Counted from the stretch's first letter, positions 41,254 through 51,695 are shown. The stretch: DNA of 64,000 nt from JAHRAW01 sp965262585 (GCA_965262585.1 OZ253546.1:310001-374000), one strand, 5' to 3'. The notes: generated by a model not told the origin, from the letters alone. Translations and numbers: made by a program.

Positions 41254-42456
41254 TTGGAAACCGCCGACTCCACACCACGCAACGCCACACAGCGTAATGT
41301 CATTTCACGCCTGTGGAATGACAAGGAAACTCGCTCGCTGATTATTCAGATACTCACGCTGGTGGGTATTTTGCTGTTTTTCGGCTACATGACTCGCAAC
41401 GCGGTTATCAACCTGAGCGCGCTTGGCAAGGATTTCAGTTTTGACTTCCTCTGGCAGCCGGCTAGTTACGACATCAACCAGTCGTTCATCGAATACAACT
41501 CGCAATCGCCACACATTCGCGCCACCGTCATCGGCATTATGAACACCCTGGCGATCGCCGTTGCCGGGGTCATTCTGGCGACCCTGCTCGGTTTCCTGCT
41601 GGGCGTCATGCGCCTGTCAAAGAACTGGCTGACAGCCAAAATTTCCTATGTGTACATCGAATATGTGCGCAATGTCCCGGTGTTGGTACACATTCTCATG
41701 GTGCACGGAATCCTCGTGCGCGTGTTGCCGAACCCGGGAGATGCGATCAACATCGGCGACGGCGTGTTTTTGTCGAATCGCGGCGCATCCATGCCGAAAC
41801 CGGTTTTTGAGCCGTTGTTCTGGGTGGTGTTGGCGGTGTTTATCGCCGGCCTCGGCTTTGCCTGGTGGTTTCGCGGATACGCCAAACGCCGACAGGATGA
41901 GACCGGGCGCGCGTTGCCGGTTTTCTGGATTATCTTCGGCGCCATTATCGGCGCACCGCTACTGATGTACTTCATTCTCGGCAGCCCCATCGTTTGGCAA
42001 GTGCCAGTGTTACGCGGCTTCAACTTTCAGGGCGGGTATGTATTGCGCCCGGAATTTATCGCCTTGTGGCTGGCGCTGTCGTTGTATACCGCGTCCTTCA
42101 TCGGCGAAATCGTGCGCGCCGGCATCCTCGCGGTGGACTACGGGCAAACCGAAGCCTCGGCGGCGCTGGGCTTGAGCCGTGGGCGCACCTTGAATCTGGT
42201 GGTGATTCCGCAGGCGTTGCGCGTGATTGTGCCGCCGCTGACCAGCCAGTATCTGAACCTGACCAAAAATTCCTCCCTCGCAATCGCCATCGGCTACATG
42301 GATATCGTCGCCACCATCGGCGGCATTTCCCTCAACCAGACCGGGCGCGAAATGGAATGCATGATTATCGTATTGCTATTGTACCTGTCCATTTCGCTTT
42401 CCATCTCAGCGTTTATGAACTGGTATAACCAGCGCATCAAATTGGTCGAGCGCTAA
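41254..42456 (+). CDS. aapQ: General L-amino acid ABC importer, permease AapQ
   Basis: A 400-residue membrane protein. The only in-frame start after the stop at 41209 that fits is TTG 41254; no strong ribosome site is seen, so the start is uncertain by a few codons. Membrane segments start at about 30 (IIQILTLVGILLFFGYM), and the HisM-type permease fold follows AVAGVILATLLGFLLGVMRLS with YIEYVRNVPVLVHI. The EAA loop is EASAALGLSRGRTLNLVVIPQALRVIVPPL. The insertion of about 90 residues between the early membrane segments is normal for AapQ/BztB. Works with AapM and AapP. Confidence 0.92.
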   Translation: METADSTPRNATQRNVISRLWNDKETRSLIIQILTLVGILLFFGYMTRNAVINLSALGKDFSFDFLWQPASYDINQSFIEYNSQSPHIRATVIGIMNTLAIAVAGVILATLLGFLLGVMRLSKNWLTAKISYVYIEYVRNVPVLVHILMVHGILVRVLPNPGDAINIGDGVFLSNRGASMPKPVFEPLFWVVLAVFIAGLGFAWWFRGYAKRRQDETGRALPVFWIIFGAIIGAPLLMYFILGSPIVWQVPVLRGFNFQGGYVLRPEFIALWLALSLYTASFIGEIVRAGILAVDYGQTEASAALGLSRGRTLNLVVIPQALRVIVPPLTSQYLNLTKNSSLAIAIGYMDIVATIGGISLNQTGREMECMIIVLLLYLSISLSISAFMNWYNQRIKLVER

Positions 42457-42480
42457 GCGAGCACTAATCGCACAAACATA

Positions 42481-43593
42481 ATGTCAGCAACCCAATCCTA
42501 CAAACCCGGTGAACATCCCGAACTGCCGCCGCCGATTAAAATCCGCGGCATCGCCGGCTGGGCGCGCAACAACTTTTTTTCATCGCCGTTCAACATCATC
42601 CTGAGCGCCGTTTCCTTGTGGCTTTTATGGCTGATCCTGCCCCCCGCGATCGAATGGTTTTTCATTGACGCCGCCTACACCGGCGCCGACCGCAGCGAAT
42701 GCCGAGCCAAAGCCGACGGCGCGTGCTGGGCTTTCGTGAACGAAAGACTGCGGTTATTCACTTATGGATTTTACCCGGCGGAAGAACGCTGGCGCGTCAA
42801 CATTTCCTTTGTGTTGCTGTGCTTCGCGGTGGTTCCGGTGCTGTTCGACAAAGTCCCCTACCGCACCTACGGCCTTTACTACGCAATAGCGTTCCCGTTC
42901 ATCGCCGGCTGGTTGCTAATCGGCGGCTACGGGCTGACACCGGTGCCCACCGACAAATTCGGCGGCTTCATGCTAACCCTGGTCATCGGCGTAACCGGCA
43001 TCGCATTCTCACTGCCCATTGGAATTGTGCTCGCGCTGGGACGCATGTCCAAGTTGCCAATCATTCATGTCTCGGCGGTTTGTTTCATTGAATTTATCCG
43101 TGGCGTACCGCTCATCACGCTGTTGTTTGTCGCCTCCACCATGCTCAATTATTTCCTGCCGCCGGGGTCGACCTTCGACTTGCTGTTGCGGGTGCTCATC
43201 ATGGTAACTTTGTTCGCATCGGGCTACATGGCCGAAGTGATTCGCGGCGGATTGCAAGCCATCTCCGGCGGCCAGTTTGAAGCCGGCGATGCCCTCGGCT
43301 TGAAATACTGGCAGGCGATGCGTCTGGTGGTATTGCCTCAGGCGCTCAAAATTTCCATACCGGGCATCGTCAACACCTTCATCGGCCTGTATAAAGACAC
43401 CACGCTGGTCATCATCATCGGCCTGCTCGACCCCCTCGGCATTGGCCGGGCCTCGGTCGCCGATACCAAATGGGCCGGGCTTTCCACCGAACTATATGTT
43501 TTTGTCGCGGTGTTTTTCTTTATTTCATGCTTTAGCATGTCCCGCTATTCGCTCTATCTCGAGAACAAACTTGAGACCGGACACAAAAGATAA
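42481..43593 (+). CDS. aapM: General L-amino acid ABC importer, permease AapM
   Basis: A 370-residue membrane protein, second subunit of the pore. It begins 24 bases after aapQ. The N-terminal half has extra membrane segments (NIILSAVSLWLLWLILPP, VNISFVLLCFAVVPVLF, YAIAFPFIAGWLLI); the C-terminal half carries the permease core with FIEFIRGVPLITLLFVAS and the EAA loop FEAGDALGLKYWQAMRLVVLPQALKISIPGI. Length and the two-part layout match AapM/BztC. Confidence 0.93.
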   Translation: MSATQSYKPGEHPELPPPIKIRGIAGWARNNFFSSPFNIILSAVSLWLLWLILPPAIEWFFIDAAYTGADRSECRAKADGACWAFVNERLRLFTYGFYPAEERWRVNISFVLLCFAVVPVLFDKVPYRTYGLYYAIAFPFIAGWLLIGGYGLTPVPTDKFGGFMLTLVIGVTGIAFSLPIGIVLALGRMSKLPIIHVSAVCFIEFIRGVPLITLLFVASTMLNYFLPPGSTFDLLLRVLIMVTLFASGYMAEVIRGGLQAISGGQFEAGDALGLKYWQAMRLVVLPQALKISIPGIVNTFIGLYKDTTLVIIIGLLDPLGIGRASVADTKWAGLSTELYVFVAVFFFISCFSMSRYSLYLENKLETGHKR

Positions 43594-43607
43594 CCGGAGA
43601 TTCCGTC

Positions 43608-44378
<771 letters not shown>

Positions 44379-44456
44379 CCAGAACGCTGAAAAATCCGCC
44401 GCTTCAAATTCGCCACTTCCTCGGCGGTCATGGCGAGGGATGACTTTGTTGGCCAA

Positions 44457-45101
44457 TCAATCCAGCGTGGCGGAACCGTAATATTTCCACATCAAAAGCG
44501 CCACGCTACTGCGGTGCGGCGACCATTTTTCCGCCAACGCTTTAGTGGTTCCGGCGTCGGGACGCGCATCGAGGGATTCGTAACGCTGCACCGCCACTTG
44601 TAACGCAAGGTCGCCGGACGGAAAAATATCAGCATGACCGAGGGCGAACATGAGGTAGATTTCCGCCGACCAACGGCCAATGCCCCGCACCGTGAGCAAT
44701 TCGGCAATGGCAGATTCGGCGTCGAGATGGTGTAAGTTTTCGAGGTCAAGGGTTTTTTGCCGCACCCGTTGCGCGAGTTCCAGGGTGTATTGCACTTTTT
44801 GCCGGGAGAGCCCGCATTGGCGAAGCGGATCGGCGCCACGATTGAGGATTTTGCGATGGGTGACCGGTGCGCGGCACAGCCTTTCGATGCGCCGCCAGAT
44901 CGCCGCCGCCACGCCGGTGGAAAGTTGCTGGGAGACGATGATGCGCAGCAGCGTAGCAAATCCGGGTTCCCGCGCCCTCGGTTCGGGGCAGCCGAGGGCA
45001 TCGAGCAGACGCTTCAGACCGGGGTCCAGCAACGCCGCCTGCCGCAATTCGGCCTTGAGGTCGGCCTTAGCAGCGCGTGGCGATTGATGTTTAATTGTCA
45101 T
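44457..45101 (-). CDS. DNA-3-methyladenine glycosylase II family protein (AlkA-like, HhH-GPD)
   Basis: A 214-residue base-excision repair glycosylase. The helix-hairpin-helix LLTVRGIGRWSAEIYLMFALG (about 135-155) is followed by the Gly/Pro-Asp loop IFPSGDLALQ, with Asp164 as the probable catalytic residue. FATLLRIIVSQQLSTGVAAAIWRR is the typical first helix pair. It lacks the N-terminal AlkA domain of E. coli and resembles the short bacterial and yeast MAG1-like forms that remove alkylated purines. Convergent with aapP and divergent from the response regulator. Confidence 0.9.
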   Translation of the reverse strand: MTIKHQSPRAAKADLKAELRQAALLDPGLKRLLDALGCPEPRAREPGFATLLRIIVSQQLSTGVAAAIWRRIERLCRAPVTHRKILNRGADPLRQCGLSRQKVQYTLELAQRVRQKTLDLENLHHLDAESAIAELLTVRGIGRWSAEIYLMFALGHADIFPSGDLALQVAVQRYESLDARPDAGTTKALAEKWSPHRSSVALLMWKYYGSATLD

Positions 45102-45187
45102 TTGGAATACTATATTAACTCATTTTCCCCAATGGGCGGCAACATGAGCAGCAACATGAGCGGCAACCCCGCCACCGGGCGAAGTTT

Positions 45188-45868
45188 ATGCGTATATTGA
45201 TTATCGAAGACGACCAAGCAACCGCCGCGTATATCCAAAAAGGATTGCTCGAGGCCGGCCACACCGTTGACATCGCCACTAACGGAGACGACGGGCTGGC
45301 ACTGGCCGCCGGCGAAGAGTATCAGGCATTGATCGTCGACCGGATGTTGCCGAATCGAGACGGCCTGTCGCTGATATCCGCCCTGCGCGAAACCGGCGAC
45401 AAAACCCCGGCGCTTATTTTGAGCGCGCTGGGGGAAGTCAACGACCGCGTCGAAGGCCTCAAAGCAGGCGGCGATGATTACCTGACCAAGCCATTCGCCT
45501 TTTCGGAATTGTTGGCGCGCCTCGAAGCACTGATACGGCGCGCTGGTGCCGAGGTGCAGGAGACGGTCCTCACCGTGGGCGAGTTAAAAATGGATCTCCT
45601 CGGACGGGAAGTGAAAAGGGGCGACACCGTCATCGGCCTGCAACCCAGAGAGTTTCGCCTGCTCGAATACTTGATGCGCCACAGCAATCAGGTGGTGACC
45701 CGAACCATGCTGCTGGAAAACGTGTGGGACTACAATTTCGATCCGCAGACCAACGTCATTGATGTTCACATCAGCCGCCTCAGAAGCAAGATCGACAAAA
45801 ATTTTGACACGCCTTTGCTGAGCACCGTGCGCGGCGCAGGATATATTTTGCGTGAAACCAAAGCATAG
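45188..45868 (+). CDS. OmpR/PhoB-family response regulator
   Basis: A 226-residue two-domain regulator. Receiver: acidic pair D8/D9, phosphoacceptor D51 in ALIVDRMLPNRDG and K101 in DYLTKPF. The C-terminal winged helix has LQPREFRLLEYLMRHSNQVVTRTMLLENVWDYNFDPQTNVIDVHISRLR. It is close to the QseB/TctD/CusR subgroup. Its end overlaps the kinase gene by 17 bases (GTG 45852). Target genes and signal are not indicated by the context. Confidence 0.93.
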   Translation: MRILIIEDDQATAAYIQKGLLEAGHTVDIATNGDDGLALAAGEEYQALIVDRMLPNRDGLSLISALRETGDKTPALILSALGEVNDRVEGLKAGGDDYLTKPFAFSELLARLEALIRRAGAEVQETVLTVGELKMDLLGREVKRGDTVIGLQPREFRLLEYLMRHSNQVVTRTMLLENVWDYNFDPQTNVIDVHISRLRSKIDKNFDTPLLSTVRGAGYILRETKA

Positions 45869-47279
45869 ATTCTTTCACAGTTACACCTCTCGGTTGGCGC
45901 TCTTATACGCGATTATTTTCAGCGCCTCGACGTTGTTTCTGTTTTACTTTTTTTACCTGTTCACCGCGTCCTACATGACCCGTCAGGTGGACGACACCAT
46001 CCAGACCGAAATCCGCGGGCTTGCGGAACGCTACGATGACGAAGGGCTGGAGGGCCTGACCACGCTTATCGCCGACCGGATCAGCCGCCAGCAGACCCAA
46101 GCCACCGGTAATTCCATCTACCTCCTGACTACATATACCTTCCTGCCGCTGGCGGGCAACCTCGACCGATGGCCGAAAAACGCCACGGTGGACGACGACT
46201 GGATCGAGTTTTCGCTGGTCATTAATCAGGAGACCAACGAAGCCCACTTGGCACGGGCGCGAATTTTTCGCCTGCCGGGGCGCTACGGGTTGCTGGTGGG
46301 ACGCGACATCCATCAGTTGACGGAAGCCAAACGCCGCATCGTTCAGGCACTGACCTGGGGGCTTGCGATCATGGTGTTATTGGCATCCGCCGGTGGGCTA
46401 CTACTCGGACGCCGCACAGCGCGCAAGATCGAGCGCATCAATCAGACCACGCGCAGCATCATGTCCGGCGATCTGTCGCGCCGCGTGCCGCTCACCAATC
46501 ACAACGACGACTTCGACCAAGTTGCGGAAAACCTCAACCAGATGCTCGACCGGATACAAGGTTTGATGGAAGACATTCGCCGGGTTTCCGACAGCATCGC
46601 CCACGACCTGCGCACGCCCCTCGCACGGCTACGGCAGCACCTTGAGGAAGCGCGGCAGCAGGAAAATCCGAACTCCCGGTCGGCGAGGTATCTCGAAGGC
46701 TCCATCAAGGAAGCAGACTCGCTATTGTCCACCTTCAATGCGTTGCTGCGGATTGCCCGGGTCGAAGCGGGGCAGATCAAAGTCGGCTTCAGCGAAATTG
46801 ATTTTCACACCCTCATCGAAGACATCGTCGAGTTTTACGAACCGCTGGTGGATGAAAAACAACAGCGCCTTGAAACCACCTTGGAGTTTGGCATCGCCTC
46901 ATTGGGCGACCGCGACTTGATGTTTCAAGCGGTTGCCAACCTCATCGAGAACGCGATTAAGTATACGCCGGAGCGCGGCAACATCCATATTTCGCTGATT
47001 CAACTGAACACCGAAGCGCTAATCACCATCGCCGATAACGGTCCGGGCATTCCCGAATCCGAGAAGGAAAACGTCTTCCGGCGTTTTTATCGCCTCGACC
47101 AAAGCCGCAGTTCAAGCGGCAACGGACTGGGATTGAGTATGGTATCGGCAGTCGTCTCCATGCACAACGGTAGCATCGAATTACAAAACAACCATCCGGG
47201 ATTAAAAATCGTCATCACCTTGCCGCTGACCGCGCAACCCCAAACCAGCGCGCCGATGCCCGTCGCCGTCAATCCGTAA
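45852..47279 (+). CDS. Membrane-bound sensor histidine kinase, partner of the upstream regulator
   Basis: A 475-residue kinase starting with GTG inside the regulator gene. TM1 is about 13-37 (LALLYAIIFSASTLFLFYFFYLF), then a periplasmic domain of about 130 residues, TM2 about 170-190 (LTWGLAIMVLLASAGGLLLG), a HAMP domain (RTARKIERINQTTRSIMSGDLSRRVPL), the dimerisation helix with H251 in SIAHDLRTPLARLRQHLEEA, and the ATPase domain with NLIENAIKYTP (N box), DNGPGIP (G1), FRRFYRLD (F box) and NGLGLSMV (G2). All catalytic motifs are intact. The signal is unknown. Confidence 0.93.
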   Translation: MKPKHRFFHSYTSRLALLYAIIFSASTLFLFYFFYLFTASYMTRQVDDTIQTEIRGLAERYDDEGLEGLTTLIADRISRQQTQATGNSIYLLTTYTFLPLAGNLDRWPKNATVDDDWIEFSLVINQETNEAHLARARIFRLPGRYGLLVGRDIHQLTEAKRRIVQALTWGLAIMVLLASAGGLLLGRRTARKIERINQTTRSIMSGDLSRRVPLTNHNDDFDQVAENLNQMLDRIQGLMEDIRRVSDSIAHDLRTPLARLRQHLEEARQQENPNSRSARYLEGSIKEADSLLSTFNALLRIARVEAGQIKVGFSEIDFHTLIEDIVEFYEPLVDEKQQRLETTLEFGIASLGDRDLMFQAVANLIENAIKYTPERGNIHISLIQLNTEALITIADNGPGIPESEKENVFRRFYRLDQSRSSSGNGLGLSMVSAVVSMHNGSIELQNNHPGLKIVITLPLTAQPQTSAPMPVAVNP

Positions 47280-47290
47280 CCTATGTCTGA

Positions 47291-47893
47291 CTAATCCTGC
47301 AAGGCACCGGAGGAAGGGTTTTCCGTGGGTAAGGGCGTGCCGAAAGATTTTTCGCCGGGGCTGACTTGCGGGGACAACCCGAGCACTTCCAGGACTTTGT
47401 TCACGCCGACCCCGGAGAATTGGTTGACGGCGAGGACCACAGCCCCGGACAACCCGGTCAACACCACGATGATCAACAAGGTGCGAAAAAACCAGCCGCC
47501 GCGTTTGTTCGAGCGTAGTGGACGATGCGCCGGGTGCTTACCCGGCACGTCGGCGTAGGGAATTTTCTGAACCTGATCGGTTACAAGGGAGAGGCCAGCG
47601 GCGATCTCTTCGTGGTCCAGTTTCAATAGTTTAGCGTAGGCGCGCAGGTATCCGACGGCAAAGGGTGAGCCGGGCAGCCGGTCATATGCGTCCTCCTCCA
47701 ATGCCCGGATGATGTCGACGCTGAGATTGAGGGATTGGGCGGCCTCTTGGACGCTCAGCCCCCACTGTTCTCGAGCCGCCGACAACCGCCGTCCGGCGCC
47801 TACCGAAGACATCGAAGACTCCGCGGGCGTCGCAGACGGCGCAGACGGCGCAGACTCCGGTATTGCTTCGGTGAATTCGTCGGGTTCGTTCAT
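47291..47893 (-). CDS. Short RodZ-like HTH transmembrane protein
   Basis: A 200-residue protein. An acidic, Ala/Ser/Pro-rich N-terminus of about 30 residues is followed by a Cro-type helix-turn-helix (GRRLSAAREQWGLSVQEAAQSLNLSVDIIRALEEDAYDRLPGSPFAVGYLRAYAKLL, about 33-88) as in RodZ, a basic segment, one membrane helix (about 134-156, FFRTLLIIVVLTGLSGAVVLAVN) and a periplasmic tail of only about 40 residues. RodZ of E. coli links MreB to the envelope and has a longer periplasmic beta domain, which is missing here. It lies 48 bases after pnp on the same strand. Confidence 0.8.
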   Translation of the reverse strand: MNEPDEFTEAIPESAPSAPSATPAESSMSSVGAGRRLSAAREQWGLSVQEAAQSLNLSVDIIRALEEDAYDRLPGSPFAVGYLRAYAKLLKLDHEEIAAGLSLVTDQVQKIPYADVPGKHPAHRPLRSNKRGGWFFRTLLIIVVLTGLSGAVVLAVNQFSGVGVNKVLEVLGLSPQVSPGEKSFGTPLPTENPSSGALQD

Positions 47894-47941
47894 ATCATGT
47901 TCAGGCGTTATGTGGCGCGCCCGCCTCGAGATTTTTGCCCA

Positions 47942-50023
47942 TCAGGCGCCATCCACGGCCTTCATGCTCAGACGCACCCGCCCCTGCTTATCCACTTCGA
48001 GCACCTTGACCTTGACCTGGTCGCCTTCGCTCAGCACATCGCTAACCTGATTGACCCGCTCATTGGAAATCTGGGAAATATGCACCAACCCATCGCGCCC
48101 CGGTAGAATGTTGACGAACGCACCGAAATCCATCAGCCGCACGACCTTGCCCTGATAGATCGAATCGACTTCCACATCGGCGGTGATTTGCTCGATCCGG
48201 CGAATCGCTTCCTGCGCCGCGGCGTTGTCGGTGGAGGCGATTTTGATGGTGCCGTCATCATCGATGTCGATGCTGGTGCCAGTTTCTTCGGACAGCGCGC
48301 GTATCACCGATCCGCCCTTGCCGATAACATCGCGGATTTTCTCAGGGTTGATCTTGATAGTCAGAATGCGCGGCGCGTAATCGGACATTTGCCCACGCGG
48401 TTCAGCGAGCACACGATCCATTTCCCCAAGGATATGGAGGCGGCCCTGGCGCGCCTGGGCCAGTGCCTTCTGCATGATTTCCCCGGTAATGCCGTCAATC
48501 TTGATGTCCATCTGCAAGGCGGTAATGCCCTCTTTGGTGCCGGCCACCTTGAAGTCCATGTCACCGAGATGATCCTCGTCTCCAAGAATATCGGTCAGCA
48601 CGGCAAATTTCTCGCCCTCTTTAATCAGCCCCATGGCTACCCCGGCCACCGGTGCCGAAGTGCGAACCCCGGCATCCATCAGCGCAAGGCTGGTGCCGCA
48701 CACCGTGGCCATGGAACTCGAGCCGTTGGACTCGGTGATCTCCGATACCACCCGGATGGTGTAGGGGAATTCCTCCTGACTTGGAAGAACCGCCGTGATA
48801 GCGCGTCTCGCCAGCCGCCCATGGCCGATTTCACGGCGCTTGGTCGAACCAACCCGGCCAGTCTCACCGACGCAGTAGGGTGGAAAATTATAGTGCAACA
48901 TGAAACTGTCGCGGTAGTCGCCCTGCAGCGCATCGATTACCTGAGAATCTCGGTCGGTGCCGAGGGTCACTGCCACCAACGCCTGAGTCTCGCCCCGGGT
49001 GAAGTTGGCGGAGCCGTGGGTGCGTGGCAACCAGCCGGTCTCGATATTAATGGGCCGCACGGTTTCGGTATCGCGTCCGTCAATGCGCGGTTCGCCGGCA
49101 AGAATCCGGCCGCGCACAGCGTCTTTTTCGAGGCTTTTGATTTCAGCGTTGACCGCTTCCTCCACATCCGCCCCGGCGTCTTTCGGACACAGCGCATCAA
49201 CGACGCTACGGCGAATTTCAATTAGTGCGTTCTGTCGCTCGGCCTTGTCGGAAATCCGGTATCCCTCGGTAACCCGCTGCCCTGCTTCGGCGATGACTCG
49301 CTCGGCAAGGGCTTGATCGCGTTCCGGGGCTTGCCACTGCCGGCGCTCCTTGCCGACTTCCCGTCCCAGTTCCTGAATCGTGCGAATCGCCACTTGACTT
49401 TGCTCGTGGCCAAACATCACCGCCCCGAGCATTTGCTCCTCGCTGAGTACTTTGGCTTCGGATTCCACCATCAGTACCGCGCTTTCGGTTCCGGCCACCA
49501 CCAAGTTCAAGGACGACTTTTCGAGTTGGGGGGAGTCGGGATTGAGCACATATTCGCCGTCGATAAATCCGACTCGGGCAGCACCCACCGGGCCGTTGAA
49601 AGGAAGGCCGGAAATCTCCAGCGCCGCCGAAGTACCAATCAGCGCGGGAATGTCCGGGTTAATCTGCGGGTCGATGGACAGCACCGTGGCGATGACCTGC
49701 ACTTCGTTCCTATAACCCTTCGGAAAGAGCGGTCGAATCGGGCGGTCAATGAGGCGGCAGGTGAGTATCGCATTCTCCGATGGCCGCCCTTCGCGCTTGA
49801 AAAAACCGCCGGGTATTTTACCGGCGGCATAGGTTCGTTCTTCAACTTCGACGGTTAGCGGGAAAAAGTCCAGATGGCTTTTTTCCCTGCGTCCCACCAC
49901 CGTGACCATAACCACGGTGTCGCCCATGGCGGCGATTACTGCGCCGTCTGCTTGACGGGCAATGGCGCCGGTTTCCAGGCGCATTTCATGTTGACCATAT
50001 TGGAAGGTCTTGACTACTTTCAC
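47942..50023 (-). CDS. pnp: Polyribonucleotide nucleotidyltransferase (PNPase)
   Basis: A 693-residue exoribonuclease that degrades RNA phosphorolytically. Two RNase PH-like halves are visible (ETGAIARQADGAVIAAMGDTVVMVTVVG; RTHGSANFTRGETQALVAVTLGTDRDSQ), then a KH domain (RDVIGKGGSVIRALSEETG) and an S1 domain (YQGKVVRLMDFGAFVNILPGRDGLVHISQI). The FFKREGRPSENAILTCRLIDRP motif is diagnostic. The gene follows rpsO by 27 bases in the usual rpsO-pnp order. Confidence 0.98.
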   Translation of the reverse strand: MKVVKTFQYGQHEMRLETGAIARQADGAVIAAMGDTVVMVTVVGRREKSHLDFFPLTVEVEERTYAAGKIPGGFFKREGRPSENAILTCRLIDRPIRPLFPKGYRNEVQVIATVLSIDPQINPDIPALIGTSAALEISGLPFNGPVGAARVGFIDGEYVLNPDSPQLEKSSLNLVVAGTESAVLMVESEAKVLSEEQMLGAVMFGHEQSQVAIRTIQELGREVGKERRQWQAPERDQALAERVIAEAGQRVTEGYRISDKAERQNALIEIRRSVVDALCPKDAGADVEEAVNAEIKSLEKDAVRGRILAGEPRIDGRDTETVRPINIETGWLPRTHGSANFTRGETQALVAVTLGTDRDSQVIDALQGDYRDSFMLHYNFPPYCVGETGRVGSTKRREIGHGRLARRAITAVLPSQEEFPYTIRVVSEITESNGSSSMATVCGTSLALMDAGVRTSAPVAGVAMGLIKEGEKFAVLTDILGDEDHLGDMDFKVAGTKEGITALQMDIKIDGITGEIMQKALAQARQGRLHILGEMDRVLAEPRGQMSDYAPRILTIKINPEKIRDVIGKGGSVIRALSEETGTSIDIDDDGTIKIASTDNAAAQEAIRRIEQITADVEVDSIYQGKVVRLMDFGAFVNILPGRDGLVHISQISNERVNQVSDVLSEGDQVKVKVLEVDKQGRVRLSMKAVDGA

Positions 50024-50050
50024 GTTTATCTCCTCAGCGCGACTGCGCGG

Positions 50051-50320
50051 TTATTTGCGCAAGCCAAGCTTGCCGATAAGCGCACGGTAGCGCTCGATGT
50101 TGGATTTTTTCAGGTAACTCAATAATTTTCGCCGGTGATTAACCAGCCGCAACAAACCCTGACGGGAATGATGATCGTGGACATGGCTCTGGAAATGGCC
50201 GGTGAGGTCCTGGATTCGGGCGGTCATGAGCGCCACTTGCACTTCCGGGGAGCCCGTGTCGCCTTGTTGGCGTTGATGTTCTTTGACAATTGCAGACTTG
50301 CCTGCGGTGGTTAAAGCCAT
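50051..50320 (-). CDS. rpsO: 30S ribosomal protein S15
   Basis: An 89-residue protein, standard length for S15. The in-frame ATG at 50332 adds MSNT; the normal N-terminus MALTTAGKSAIVKEHQ places the start at 50320. TGSPEVQVALMTARIQDLTGHFQSH and SRQGLLRLVNHRRKLLSYLK are the conserved rRNA-binding helices. In E. coli S15 represses its own translation; no clear operator is visible here. Confidence 0.98.
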   Translation of the reverse strand: MALTTAGKSAIVKEHQRQQGDTGSPEVQVALMTARIQDLTGHFQSHVHDHHSRQGLLRLVNHRRKLLSYLKKSNIERYRALIGKLGLRK

Positions 50321-50720
50321 AGTATTACTCAATTATTTCTCAATTAAAAAAAAACAGTCAGATGTAGTGTGCTTTCCCAGCATTTCGGGAGGGCGTATTC
50401 TAGCCGCCACACCCAAAATCTACAAGTGGTATATGTGCCCTTCCCTATTGTACTGCGGATAATGTTGAAGTATGGATTGTATAGCGGTATTGAGGTTTTG
50501 TCCCACACCCCAGCCATCTCCCAGAAGGAGAGGGAGCAAATAGGGCCAAGCCCCCGTGCCTGTCCAAAGCGGCGTAGCCATCATTACGGGGGTGAGGCGG
50601 AGCGGGATTGCCGACGGTCAATGAATTGTCAACCTCGTAGGGCATTAAATCTTCTCATAATCTTCTCAAAAATGTTCTAATAAGTCTATAAATCTCCTCA
50701 CAATTAAAAGCAGTCGGGGC
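50321..50720. other. Intergenic region between rpsO and miaA with repeat remnants
   Basis: 400 bases without a credible gene. An A-run (50346-50353) lies close to rpsO. The middle holds a degraded dispersed palindromic element (50531-50576). The part near miaA is AT-rich (TCTTCTCATAATCTTCTCAAAAATG) and may act as an inefficient end of the miaA transcript. Confidence 0.5.
50531..50576. repeat. Dispersed palindromic element, degraded copy 3
   Basis: AGGGAGCAAATAGGGCCAAG, then CCCCCGTGCCTGTCC and AAAGCGGCGTAG. The flanks AGGGAGCA and CCTGTCCAAAGCGGCG match the copy at 7461-7503, but the left arm has mutated, so the hairpin is lost. Confidence 0.55.
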
Positions 50721-51695
50721 TTAGATCATTTGGCGGTTTTGCAGATAGGCGCGGACGTTGTCTATCGCCGGGGTGCCGCCCTCAATCCAAACCAGATTCC
50801 GTTGTCGGCGCATCCAGGTGAGTTGGCGTTTGGCGAGTTGGCGGGTTGCGGCGATGGCTTGTTCGGTCATCTGCTCGTGAGTGAACTCGCCCCGCAAAAA
50901 TCCGAGTACCTGCCGGTAGCCTACGGTGCGCAGGGATGGCCGGTGGTGCGGGTCGGGGATGGCGGCGGCGAGGGCTTTGACTTCTTCCACCAGCCCCTGC
51001 TTCAGCATTTCCCGGAAGCGTGCGGCGATGCGCTCGTGCAATACGCGCCGGTCGGCGGTGAAGAGGCCGAGTTTGATGACCGGAAAGGGCATGGGGCGAG
51101 GGTTGGATTGCGCCATCACTTCGCCGGGCGGCTTTCCACTCAACTGGTGAATTTCCAGCGCGCGCTGAATGCGCTGGGTGTCGGCGGGCGAAATTGTCGC
51201 CCCCAGACCGGGATCAATCTGTTGCAGTTGGGCGTGCATCGCAGGCAGCCCTTTGCTGCGGATTTCATCGGCGATTCGGCGGCGCGTTTCGGGGTCAGCG
51301 GCGGGCAACTCGGACAAGCCGTTTTCCAGCGCGGAAAAATAAAACATCGTCCCGCCGACCAGAATTGGCAGTTTGCCAGAGGCGTGAATTTGTTCGATCA
51401 ACGCCAGCGCATCCTCCCGAAACCGTGCCGCGTCATAAATTTCGTCCGGGTTGCGGATGTCAATAAGGTGGTGGGGATATTGGCGAAGAAACTCGCGCGA
51501 TGGCTTGGCGGTGCCAATATCCATACCGCGATAAACCTGCGCGGCGTCAACGCTCACCAATTCAGCCGGATATTCGTCGCGCAACGCCGCCGCCAGCGCG
51601 GTTTTTCCACTGGCGGTCGCGCCCATTAGAAAAATCACCGGGCGGTGGTTTTTTTCACGGCCCGTTTGGGAAGCCTGCGTTGCGGTGTTTTTCAT
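50721..51695 (-). CDS. miaA: tRNA dimethylallyltransferase
   Basis: A 324-residue enzyme that adds an isopentenyl group to A37 of tRNAs reading UNN codons. The P-loop GATASGKT is at residues 25-32, followed by LVSVDAAQVYRGMDIGTAKP, HHLIDIRNPDE and the KRQLTWMRRQRNLVWI tRNA-contacting segment. In many proteobacteria miaA precedes hfq; here it stands alone, divergent from dapD. Confidence 0.96.
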   Translation of the reverse strand: MKNTATQASQTGREKNHRPVIFLMGATASGKTALAAALRDEYPAELVSVDAAQVYRGMDIGTAKPSREFLRQYPHHLIDIRNPDEIYDAARFREDALALIEQIHASGKLPILVGGTMFYFSALENGLSELPAADPETRRRIADEIRSKGLPAMHAQLQQIDPGLGATISPADTQRIQRALEIHQLSGKPPGEVMAQSNPRPMPFPVIKLGLFTADRRVLHERIAARFREMLKQGLVEEVKALAAAIPDPHHRPSLRTVGYRQVLGFLRGEFTHEQMTEQAIAATRQLAKRQLTWMRRQRNLVWIEGGTPAIDNVRAYLQNRQMI

